Source of the DNA: Polyangiaceae bacterium
GTDB lineage: Bacteria > Myxococcota_A > Polyangia > Polyangiales > Polyangiaceae
DNA length: 64,000 nt
Assembly (NCBI GenBank): GCA_016933275.1
Contig: JAFGBI010000126.1
Coordinates: 1 to 64,000, forward strand
Direction of reading: 5' to 3'
Positions 43,954-51,824 of this stretch are shown piece by piece. Position 1 is the first letter of the stretch. Every line of letters begins with the position of its first letter. A program made the position numbers and the translations under genes. Under the pieces are notes generated by a model that ran no database searches, had not been told where the DNA came from, and saw only the letters and a list, made by a program, of their open reading frames with translations.

Positions 43954-45687
43954 ATGTTCCGAAAGCGCCTTGCCGCACTCTGCATCCTCGCGTCTGCATC
44001 CCTCGCGGGCGGCCTCTCGTCCCCGCCAGCCGCCGCCCAGCCCGATGAGGTCGTCGACCTCGACGCGGACGCGGCTGCCGCCAAGCCCGCCGGGGAGGGC
44101 GTTGACATCGATCTCGACGCGGACGCTCCGGCCCAGCAGGGGCCGGTCGTGGCGGGGCAGATGACCGAGGCCGCCGCCAAGGCGAAGAAGCTCTTCGACC
44201 AGGAGCGCTGGAGCGAGGCAGCATTGTCACTCTATCGCGTGGTCATCGGGGAGACCGGTGACGACCCTGGCAACCAGCAGCTGGCCCAGTACTACCTCGC
44301 GATCTCGCTATACCGGCTCAAGTTCTACCAGGCGAGCTACGCCATCTTCAGCGTCATCGCGGACAACGCGAACCACCTGAAGTTCAAGGAGACCCTCCTC
44401 TGGTTGGCCAAGCTCGCGACTCAGCTCCCGGAGCCGGCGGACATCATCGAGCGGGTCGGCAAGTACAACGATGCGCAGCTCGAACGCTTCGACAACTCAC
44501 AACAGCGCGACCTCTACTGGCAGCTCAACTACATGCTGGGCCGCTACAAGTACCGCAATCGGCAGTACCAGGACGCGATCCGGCTCTTCGCCAAGGTCGA
44601 CAAGGACAGCGAGTACTTCGTCAAATCGCAGTTCTTCGCCGGCATCAGCTACGTGCAGATGCGCAAGTCGGTGCCAGCAGTCAAATCCTTCCAGCGCGTC
44701 GAGGCGGCTCTTCACCGCGGGGCGAAGGGCGTCGAGGACGAGGCCCGCCTCCGGGATCTCGCGTACCTCTCCATGGCACGGACCTACTACTCCGCGTCGA
44801 TTCGACTGGATCAGGAGACGAACGCCCCGGTGGTCGATCCGGAGAAGCTCAGCGCCGCGGTCAAGTACTGGGACCTGATCGAGCCCGCGAGCGAGTACTG
44901 GCTCGACGCGCTCTTCGAGGAGTCTTGGGCCTACTTCATGGCGGGGCAGTACCCGCAGGCGCTCGGCAACATACACACCATCGAGTCGCCGTACTTTCCG
45001 GCTGCGTTCTACCCCGAGGCAGAGATCCTCAAGGCGGTCATCTACTTCGCCAACTGTGACTACGACAAGGCCATCGTCGTGGTGGCCAAATTCAACAAGC
45101 ACTACCTCCCTCTCCGCGAGGGGCTCGAGAAGGTCATGAAGCGCTTCCAGGGAGCGAACCAAGAGGAAGCGTTCTTCAAGTTCCTGAAGCAGGTGCGCGA
45201 CGGCGAAGCGAACCTGGATGACAACGTGCGACCGATCGTCGAGGCGGCGCTCAGCGACCGGCAGCTGTTGCGCAACATCGAGTACGTTCGCATCCTCGAG
45301 GACGAGATCAATCGGTTCAAGAAGTCCCCCGCTAGCTTCCGAAGCTCCGCGCTCGGTCAGCAGGTGCAGGACGCACTCAAGCTCGCGCGAGACCTGGCGG
45401 TGCGCCGCGCCGGCGAGCTCTCGATGCAGCGCTACCAGCGGATGCTGGACGAGCTCAACGAGCACGTCCGCAACGGCGAGAAGATCCTGATCGACATCAC
45501 GGCGGCGCAACGCAATCTGCTCGACGAGGCGATCAAGAAGGATCAGGTGACGGCCGAGGAAGCCGAGATCTTCGGTGTGGTGAACCCGGACGGAGAGCAC
45601 GTGCTCTGGCCGTTCATGGGCGAGTACTGGCGTGACGAGCTGGGGTTCTATCGGGCCGTCGTGATGTCGGCTTGCGGGAGGAAGTGA
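43954..45687 (+). CDS. exported TPR protein, first gene of the gliding-like locus
   Basis: The 577-aa protein has signal peptide MFRKRLAALCILASASLAGG with cleavage near AAAQ, an Asp/Ala-rich segment (about 30-65), and TPR-type helices through about 430: AKKLFDQERWSEAALSLYRVV, LGRYKYRNRQYQDAIRLFAKVD and FEESWAYFMAGQYPQALGNI. The C-terminal ~130 residues are a charged helical region. It is 4 bases upstream of the next TPR gene, so they are translationally close and surely co-transcribed. Periplasmic location is predicted. I do not recognise a Glt name for it; it may be an additional partner of the GltD-like protein. Confidence 0.85.
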   Translation: MFRKRLAALCILASASLAGGLSSPPAAAQPDEVVDLDADAAAAKPAGEGVDIDLDADAPAQQGPVVAGQMTEAAAKAKKLFDQERWSEAALSLYRVVIGETGDDPGNQQLAQYYLAISLYRLKFYQASYAIFSVIADNANHLKFKETLLWLAKLATQLPEPADIIERVGKYNDAQLERFDNSQQRDLYWQLNYMLGRYKYRNRQYQDAIRLFAKVDKDSEYFVKSQFFAGISYVQMRKSVPAVKSFQRVEAALHRGAKGVEDEARLRDLAYLSMARTYYSASIRLDQETNAPVVDPEKLSAAVKYWDLIEPASEYWLDALFEESWAYFMAGQYPQALGNIHTIESPYFPAAFYPEAEILKAVIYFANCDYDKAIVVVAKFNKHYLPLREGLEKVMKRFQGANQEEAFFKFLKQVRDGEANLDDNVRPIVEAALSDRQLLRNIEYVRILEDEINRFKKSPASFRSSALGQQVQDALKLARDLAVRRAGELSMQRYQRMLDELNEHVRNGEKILIDITAAQRNLLDEAIKKDQVTAEEAEIFGVVNPDGEHVLWPFMGEYWRDELGFYRAVVMSACGRK

Positions 45688-45691
45688 CGAG

Positions 45692-48600
45692 ATGACTGGT
45701 CAGAGAGCGTTTCCCGTAGTCGCGGTCCTTTTAGGGTTCGCGTTGGCCGCACCGGTCGCCGGTGGGAAGACCGAGCCGGCACCGCTCAGCAAGGAGTGCG
45801 TGTCCTCAGAGGCCGTGGCGCACATGAAGGAGTGCCCTGCGGGGCCGACGAAGTTCGACCAGAAGAAGCAGCGTGCGGCCGCGTTCTCCAGCGCGCCGCC
45901 GCCTCGCGAGAAGAAGACTCTGCAGACGGAGGCGAAGCCGGTTGACCCGACGCAGAGCCTCGAGGGTGCGGCGAGCCGCGATCCGCGCAAGTTCCGGCTG
46001 CAGCAGCGCGCCCAGGCCCTCCTCATCAGCGAGATTTCGGGGCTCGAGCGGCTCTTCGCCCAGACACCGCCGAAATCCCCCGATCGCCCGCAGCTCGTTC
46101 GCCGACTCGCCGAGGGCTACGTGGAGCTCGAGTCGGCGGCCCAGCGCGATCGCATCAGCAACGAGATCAAGGTGCAGGATGCGGCGCGCAAGAAGATGAA
46201 GGACACCACGGCGCGCGCGGCGGCCCTCAAGGCGAAGAAGATCGAACAGGCCGCCCGCAAGAACGCCATCAAGTACTACACGGTGATGAAGAACTCGTAC
46301 CCCAACTATTCGAAGTTGGACGAGGTCCTCTACTACCTCGCCTACGAGTACGAGCAGGCCAAGGATCTGACGAACGCGCGCAAGGTCTACTTCGAGCTCA
46401 TCCAGAAGGCGCCGAAATCGCCGTACATCCCCAACGCCTACCTGGCGTTCGGCGAGCTCTTCTTCCAGGAGGCACAGGGGAACCCGAATTCGTGGCCGCT
46501 CGCCGAACAGGCGTACATCGAGGTGACGAAGTACCCGCCGCCGGCCAACAAGGTCTACGGCTACGCCCGTTACAAGCTCGCCTACGTGTACTGGAACATC
46601 GGCGACTACACGAAGGCGCTGAGCGAGTTCAAGAAGGTCATCGAGTACGGTGACAAGCACGCGCAGCTCCCCAACGCCAAACAGCTCCAGAAGGCGGCGC
46701 GCCGCGACCTCGTCCCCGTGTATGCGATCAGCGGGCGCCCGGACGCCGCGTATTCGTTCCTCAAGCCGCTGAGCGGTGATCCCGACAACTCGGACGAAGC
46801 GACCTTCAACATGCTCCGGGAACTGGGGTTCGCCTACCTCGACACCGGCCATTATCCCGAGGGCATCATCCTCTACCGGGACCTGATGAAGCGGGATCCC
46901 GGCAAGCACTACTGCGAGTACCAGACGCAGATCACCAAGGCCGTCCAGGCGATGAAGTCCTCCGACAAGGACGGCATCGTGAAGGAGCTCGACATTCAGA
47001 TCGGCGTGAACAAGGACTTCCAGGCCAAGGACTACCCGAACAAGAACAAGCTCGAGTGCGCCAACGAGACCGCGGCGCTCCTCGCCGAGACCGCCATGGC
47101 GTGGCACCTGGAGGCGGTCGGTTCCGGCGGTGTTCGCGGGACCGGCGACGAGAAGACGATGGATCTCTCGGCGGCCGTCTATGACCGCGTGACCAAGAAC
47201 TTCACCGCCGACGATTTCAAGAAGTTCAAGTTCCCTCGGATCCTCAAGCAAGACTGGCCGACGATGTACAAGATCCGCTACGCGATGGCGGACCTCCTCT
47301 ACTTCCGTCAGAAGTGGGAGGAGTGCGGGCCAGCCTTCGACGCGGTGGTGTCCGAAAACCCGAAGGGCGAGGCGGCCGCCGAAGCCGCCTATGCGGCCGT
47401 CCTCTGCTACCAGAAGATGTACGACAAGCTCTACCAGGGCGATGCGGCTCGGAAGGGCAAGGGGCTCGGTCCCAAGGGCGCGAGCAAGGAGGACATGGCG
47501 GCCAAGTCCAACGAATGGGAGAAATTCAAGCCGAAGGATTTCACCGACCTCCAGAAGGGCATGATCAACGCCTTCAACCGTTACGTCTGCTTCATCACCC
47601 CGCCCAAGGGCGACGCCGAAAAGGAGGAGCAGTACGTCGAGGTCAAGTTCGCCCGGGCTCGTACCTACTTCGAGGCTCAACACTGGGAGGAGGCCGCGCT
47701 TGGCTTCCGCGACGTGGCCATCACCAACTCGGACAAGGATGCCGGCATCTACGCTGCGCAGCTCTACCTCGAGTCCATGAACGTGCTGGGCTCGCGCGCC
47801 GATCCGCCGCGTCCGAGCTGCTTCACGGACATGGGCAAGGACGTCCCCATCTTCATCGAGCTTTACTGCAATGCGGCGAAGGTGGAGGACAACAAGGAGC
47901 AGTGCGAGGTCCTCAATCGCATCCAGTTCGACATCATGCGCCTCGAGGCGGAGAAGACGGTGGAGGCCGCGGACAAGCAGGCCGACTCCGGCAACTACAC
48001 CTCGGCCCTCGAGAACTACCGAAAGGGAGCGGAGGCGTACTACGCCCTTTGGAACAAGTACTGCGAAAAAGCCCTCGCGGCCGGCGAGAAGGTGAAGCAG
48101 TGCGAGCGGGCGGACGAGGTCCTCTACAACATGGCGCGTGCCTACCAGGCCGGGCGCCTCCTGGCGAAGTCGATCACCGCCCGCCTGATTCTTCTCAACC
48201 CGAAGTACGGACTGAACAAGACCGAGCTAGCGCAGAAGGCCACCTACGAGATCGGCGGCAACTTCCAGGCGATCGCGTCCTATGACAAGGCCGCGGACTA
48301 CTTCGAGAAGTACGCGGAGGTGTCGAACTACAGGGGTGAGTTTGCCCCCAAGGCGCTCAGTGACGCCACGGTGCTGCGCCTCGGCATCGGTCAGGACCAG
48401 AAGGCGATCGACGACGCCAAGAACTACAACAAGTACTTCGGCCGTAAGGACCCGGCGATGACGGCGCAGATCTCCTTTGCCATCGCCGCGCATTACGGAG
48501 AGAAGGAGCAATGGAAGGAGGTAGTCAAGTACCTCACGACCGGCATGTCGATGATCGACCAGAAGGCCACCCTCGACATCAAGGTTCAGGCGCATGCGTT

Positions 48601-49402
48601 GATGGCACGTGCCTATGCGAAGCAGAACCGCACCCCCAATGCCAAGACCGAGTACGGCAAGGTTCTCGGCTCCTGGAAGGATCCGAACGCGGCCGTGGCG
48701 TCGATCAAGGGGATCGACGAGGACACCGCCGCGAAGGACCGCCGACTCGGTCGCGCTCTCGAGGCGGTGGGTGAGGCGCTCTTCTTCTTCGCGGAGGAGA
48801 AGCGGGCTCAGCTCGACAAGCTGAAGTTCCCGGAGTTCAAGGGCAAGGGGGACAAGGAGCAGATCCTCAAGCACATCAGCACGAAGGTGAAGGACTGGTA
48901 CGAGAAGAAGGGGAAGATGGTCAAGGAAGTGAGCGCCGAGTATAAGAAGGTGGTCGACCTCCAGCCGACGCCGCCGCCGCGTTGGGTCATCGCTGCTGGT
49001 TCGCGGGTTGGCGAGGCGTGGGGCACCTTCGTGAAGGAGTTCCGTTCCGCTCCCATTCCGCCCGAGTGGAAGAAGGACGACGAGCTCCGGAACACGTACT
49101 ATAACTCCCTCGACCAGGCCTCGGAGCCGTGGAAGCTGCAGGCGAAGGGCGCCATGGAGATCTGCCTCGGCTATTCGGTGAAGTACCAGTACTACGACGA
49201 CTACAGTCGCGTCTGTGAGGTCTGGCTGGCTGAGAACTACAAGTCCGAGTACCACCTCATCGACGAGTTCCGCGGCTCACCGAACCGCGTGAACTCTGCG
49301 CTCCGCGAGCAGGCTTACCCGCTGCTCATTGGTGGGGAGCCGCTGATCACCAAGTCCAAGGAACCCGAACCGGTCAAGAAGGCTGAGGAGAAGGCGAAGT
49401 GA
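45692..49402 (+). CDS. gltD: large periplasmic TPR protein, GltD/AgmU-like
   Basis: A 1236-aa exported protein (signal peptide FPVVAVLLGFALAAPVAGG). A Pro/Lys-rich segment (about 50-100) precedes a solenoid of TPR repeats through about 1000: YYLAYEYEQAKDLTNARKVYFELI, ARYKLAYVYWNIGDYTKALSEFKKVIEYG and ELGFAYLDTGHYPEGIILYRDLM. The C-terminal quarter is charged and helical. Size, export signal, TPR content and place directly before the GltE-like gene match AgmU/GltD of Myxococcus, a periplasmic part of the gliding machine. The name rests on order and architecture; sequence identity was not computed. A Lys/Tyr-rich composition sets it apart from the Arg-rich genes to the left. Confidence 0.75.
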   Translation: MTGQRAFPVVAVLLGFALAAPVAGGKTEPAPLSKECVSSEAVAHMKECPAGPTKFDQKKQRAAAFSSAPPPREKKTLQTEAKPVDPTQSLEGAASRDPRKFRLQQRAQALLISEISGLERLFAQTPPKSPDRPQLVRRLAEGYVELESAAQRDRISNEIKVQDAARKKMKDTTARAAALKAKKIEQAARKNAIKYYTVMKNSYPNYSKLDEVLYYLAYEYEQAKDLTNARKVYFELIQKAPKSPYIPNAYLAFGELFFQEAQGNPNSWPLAEQAYIEVTKYPPPANKVYGYARYKLAYVYWNIGDYTKALSEFKKVIEYGDKHAQLPNAKQLQKAARRDLVPVYAISGRPDAAYSFLKPLSGDPDNSDEATFNMLRELGFAYLDTGHYPEGIILYRDLMKRDPGKHYCEYQTQITKAVQAMKSSDKDGIVKELDIQIGVNKDFQAKDYPNKNKLECANETAALLAETAMAWHLEAVGSGGVRGTGDEKTMDLSAAVYDRVTKNFTADDFKKFKFPRILKQDWPTMYKIRYAMADLLYFRQKWEECGPAFDAVVSENPKGEAAAEAAYAAVLCYQKMYDKLYQGDAARKGKGLGPKGASKEDMAAKSNEWEKFKPKDFTDLQKGMINAFNRYVCFITPPKGDAEKEEQYVEVKFARARTYFEAQHWEEAALGFRDVAITNSDKDAGIYAAQLYLESMNVLGSRADPPRPSCFTDMGKDVPIFIELYCNAAKVEDNKEQCEVLNRIQFDIMRLEAEKTVEAADKQADSGNYTSALENYRKGAEAYYALWNKYCEKALAAGEKVKQCERADEVLYNMARAYQAGRLLAKSITARLILLNPKYGLNKTELAQKATYEIGGNFQAIASYDKAADYFEKYAEVSNYRGEFAPKALSDATVLRLGIGQDQKAIDDAKNYNKYFGRKDPAMTAQISFAIAAHYGEKEQWKEVVKYLTTGMSMIDQKATLDIKVQAHALMARAYAKQNRTPNAKTEYGKVLGSWKDPNAAVASIKGIDEDTAAKDRRLGRALEAVGEALFFFAEEKRAQLDKLKFPEFKGKGDKEQILKHISTKVKDWYEKKGKMVKEVSAEYKKVVDLQPTPPPRWVIAAGSRVGEAWGTFVKEFRSAPIPPEWKKDDELRNTYYNSLDQASEPWKLQAKGAMEICLGYSVKYQYYDDYSRVCEVWLAENYKSEYHLIDEFRGSPNRVNSALREQAYPLLIGGEPLITKSKEPEPVKKAEEKAK

Positions 49403-49471
49403 GCAACGCGCCGCTGCCCGGATGGGCGGCGGCACGTGCCCCATCGCGGGATCCCGAGAGGAGAATATGAC

Positions 49472-51064
49472 ATGGCTCGAATGAAGACCGTGTTGGTGAG
49501 TGCCCTGGTGCTTGCGCTAGGCGTGGGGTGTGGTGCCCCGAAGCAGAAGGGCGGCGGCGCCGTCAAGCCGCCCGAGAACCCGAGCGGGCTCAAGGACAAG
49601 AAGGGTGCGGCGGTATCGCAGGGAGCCAAGGAAGCGTTCGACGCGGCGATGGAGGACTTCCAGGCCGCGGACAAGTCCGGGAAGTGGCAGGAGAACTGCG
49701 AGGCGGTGGCCAATGGGTTCCTGACCGCCGCCAAGCAGCAGAAATCCGACACGAACGCGCGGTTCGCTGAGGCGATCTACAACGCCGGTCTAGCCTACCA
49801 GCGCTGCAATCGTGACGCAGATGCGAAGAAGCTCTTCGAGGAAGTGGTCGAGGCGGACAGCAATTTCCATCGCGCCCGCGCTCAGCTCGTACTGTTCGAG
49901 TATCAGAAGTCAAGCGATGTCGACGGCACGATCTCGCGGCTCGACACCATCATCCGCGACGCGAAATTCCAGAACGTGGAGGCGTTGGTCTACCTGGCGG
50001 CGCTCCAGATGGAGCGAGGTAGCGACCAGGCGGACCAGGACGGTGCCGACGACTACGAGCGCGCCAAGAAGAACATCCAGCGTGCGCTGGCTATCGACGA
50101 CGGCTTCATGCCGGCGTTCAACCAACTCGCCATCTATTACATGGAAGAGGCGAAGCGGAAGGCCGAGAAGGGCAAGACGAGCGCGTGGAGTCGGGGCAGG
50201 CGCCGTCTCGAGGTCGCGGGCGCTGCGAAGGCGCAGGTGAACCAGCAGCAGCTCGATCTGGCGGCGTTGGTGGCCTCCCAGGGCATTCGCAAGAACCCGA
50301 ACTACGCTCCCATCCACAACACCGCGGGGCTCATCCAGGTAGAGCTCAAGAACTATAACGGTGCGGTGTCGAGCTTTGCTGTGGCGCGCAGGTTGGATCC
50401 GAAGTTCTTCGAAGCCCACATGAACTATGGGGCGGTAAACCTCTCGTTCCGGAACTTTCAGGAGGCAGAGAAGGCGTACCGGGATGCCATCAAGCTCAAG
50501 GCGAACGAGTTCGAGGCGCACCTGGGGCTGGCGTTGGCTATTCGGGGACAGATCCAGCCGGGCCAAGCGGACAAGATCACCGAGGCGCAGAAGCACCTCG
50601 ACAAGTGCAAGGAGATCGACGCGAAGCGCCCGGAAATCTACTATAACGAGGCGATCCTGACCCAGGAGTACAAGGCAAAGGGCGAGGAGAAGTCCGCGAT
50701 CCCGATGCTCAAGAAGGCTGCCTCTCTCTACAAGGACTTCATCGCCAAGGCCGGGAGCGAGCCAGCCTTCGAGGAAGCGGTGAAGCGCTCCAAGGACCGC
50801 GCGCAGGACATCGAGGACACGGTCAGGTTCATCGAGGAAGGCGAGAAGGCGCGCAAGGACCAGGACGCTGCGAACGCCGCCGCGGCCGCCGCGAAGAAGG
50901 CCGAGGATGCGAAGAAGGCCGAGGAAGCGAAGAAGGCTGCCGAGGACGCGAAGAAGGCCGACGCCGCGAAGAAGGCAGAGGAAGCAAAGGGCCCAGCCGC
51001 GGCCAAGGACGCTGCTCCGAAAGACGCGAAGCCAGCAGCGGCCTCGACTGGAACGAAGAAGTAG
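49472..51064 (+). CDS. gltE: TPR lipoprotein, GltE/AglT-like
   Basis: The 530-aa protein starts at the ATG behind GAGGAG. Lipobox LGVGC (Cys20) predicts an outer- or inner-leaflet lipid anchor. TPR repeats run from about 60 to 430: IYNAGLAYQRCNRDADAKKLFEEVV, NTAGLIQVELKNYNGAVSSFAVARRLDP, MNYGAVNLSFRNFQEAEKAYRDAI. The tail (about 455-530) is a Lys/Ala/Glu-rich, repeated KKAEEAKKA-like stretch, probably a coiled or periplasm-spanning helix. Position after the GltD-like gene and before the GltG-like gene matches AglT/GltE. A hairpin follows the stop, so the first transcript may end here. Confidence 0.78.
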   Translation: MARMKTVLVSALVLALGVGCGAPKQKGGGAVKPPENPSGLKDKKGAAVSQGAKEAFDAAMEDFQAADKSGKWQENCEAVANGFLTAAKQQKSDTNARFAEAIYNAGLAYQRCNRDADAKKLFEEVVEADSNFHRARAQLVLFEYQKSSDVDGTISRLDTIIRDAKFQNVEALVYLAALQMERGSDQADQDGADDYERAKKNIQRALAIDDGFMPAFNQLAIYYMEEAKRKAEKGKTSAWSRGRRRLEVAGAAKAQVNQQQLDLAALVASQGIRKNPNYAPIHNTAGLIQVELKNYNGAVSSFAVARRLDPKFFEAHMNYGAVNLSFRNFQEAEKAYRDAIKLKANEFEAHLGLALAIRGQIQPGQADKITEAQKHLDKCKEIDAKRPEIYYNEAILTQEYKAKGEEKSAIPMLKKAASLYKDFIAKAGSEPAFEEAVKRSKDRAQDIEDTVRFIEEGEKARKDQDAANAAAAAAKKAEDAKKAEEAKKAAEDAKKADAAKKAEEAKGPAAAKDAAPKDAKPAAASTGTKK

Positions 51065-51094
51065 AGATAGAAAAAACGCAGGGGAGTCGGCGCC

Positions 51095-51132
51095 AAAGGC
51101 GTGGCGCGTCCAGCTGGGCGGGCCGCGCCTTT
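51095..51132. terminator. hairpin after the GltE-like gene
   Basis: AAAGGCGTGGC (51095-51105) pairs with GCCGCGCCTTT (51122-51132), 11 bp including one G-T wobble, loop of 16 bases. It starts 31 bases after the stop codon. It separates the first three genes from the next promoter. Confidence 0.5.
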
Positions 51133-51383
51133 CCATTTGGAGGTGTTCGGCGTTGCTCAACCGTTCGGGTGAACCGGCACTAGTCGGTTGGCGTTGAATT
51201 TTCAGAAATCGACCAACGCCGAGGAACCTTCATCGAGAGGCGGTGTCAACGGCCGCATGTCGAGCGGGCGTGTCCGCGAGGCGGCCGTTTCGAGAGGTGT
51301 GCCCCTCGGGTGGTCGCACTTCCCTGGTGGACTTTCCTGGAGAGTTCGCCGAGAACGCCTAGCGGGACCATCGGACTCGGCCG
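51133..51383. other. intergenic stretch before the small secreted protein
   Basis: Together with the hairpin and promoter this makes a 388-bp gap (51065-51452). No coding frame of protein-like composition and no repeat is seen here. Confidence 0.45.
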
Positions 51384-51413
51384 TTGACGCAACACGACCA
51401 TCCGAAGTACAAT
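51384..51413 (+). promoter_or_regulatory. sigma-70-like promoter of the small secreted protein gene
   Basis: TTGACG (51384-51389), 18-base spacer, TACAAT (51408-51413), five of six in both boxes. The start would be near 51420, 33 bases before the ATG, leaving a short leader with GGAGAGAG as ribosome site. It indicates independent transcription of this gene and probably of the GltG-like gene. Confidence 0.65.
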
Positions 51414-51452
51414 GTGGCTGTAATTGCACGGGAATATTCTGGAGAGAGTGAA

Positions 51453-51722
51453 ATGGCACCGTCGAAGAAGCTCGTAATCGGGGTCGCGTTCGGGGTCGTC
51501 GGCATGCTGGCTACCTCCACCGCATTCGCACAGGCCGCCAGAGATACCGGGGCGAACAACGATGGGTACGGATACGAGTTCTCCGATGACCCGCTCAGCG
51601 CGGGGGGCTTCGGGCCCGGTGACGCCACCATCAAGGTTCGGCCTCGGGCTGCCAGGACGACCCTCATCCGGCCGCGAACCTCGTTCGTGCCGGAGATGCT
51701 CAAGTCGGTCGAGAATATCTGA
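51453..51722 (+). CDS. small secreted protein in the GltF position
   Basis: The 89-aa protein has a clear signal peptide (KKLVIGVAFGVVGMLATSTAFA, cleavage before QAAR), leaving about 63 mature residues. The mature part is a flexible Asp/Gly segment (GYGYEFSDDPLSAGGFGPGD), a basic stretch (IKVRPRAARTTLIRPR) and a short end (TSFVPEMLKSVENI). It has no Cys, no membrane helix and no known domain. It sits between GltE- and GltG-like genes, where M. xanthus has gltF. The basic IRPR...FVPEML end looks like a docking motif. Periplasmic; identity with GltF is a guess from position. Confidence 0.75.
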   Translation: MAPSKKLVIGVAFGVVGMLATSTAFAQAARDTGANNDGYGYEFSDDPLSAGGFGPGDATIKVRPRAARTTLIRPRTSFVPEMLKSVENI

Positions 51723-51824
51723 CGACAACAACGACGTTCCGCCCACAGCGATCGCCCGATCCCGGGGGGCCGTTCTGCCTGCCAAGGAGTAGGTGTCAGC
51801 GGCCAATGAAGGAAAAATAAGGCA

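Noticed and set aside
45806-47683. Long minus-strand frame (625 codons) opposite the GltD-like gene
   Set aside because: Leu/Val/Arg/Glu-rich shadow of a Lys/Ala-rich TPR gene; the plus strand has a signal peptide and TPR motifs.
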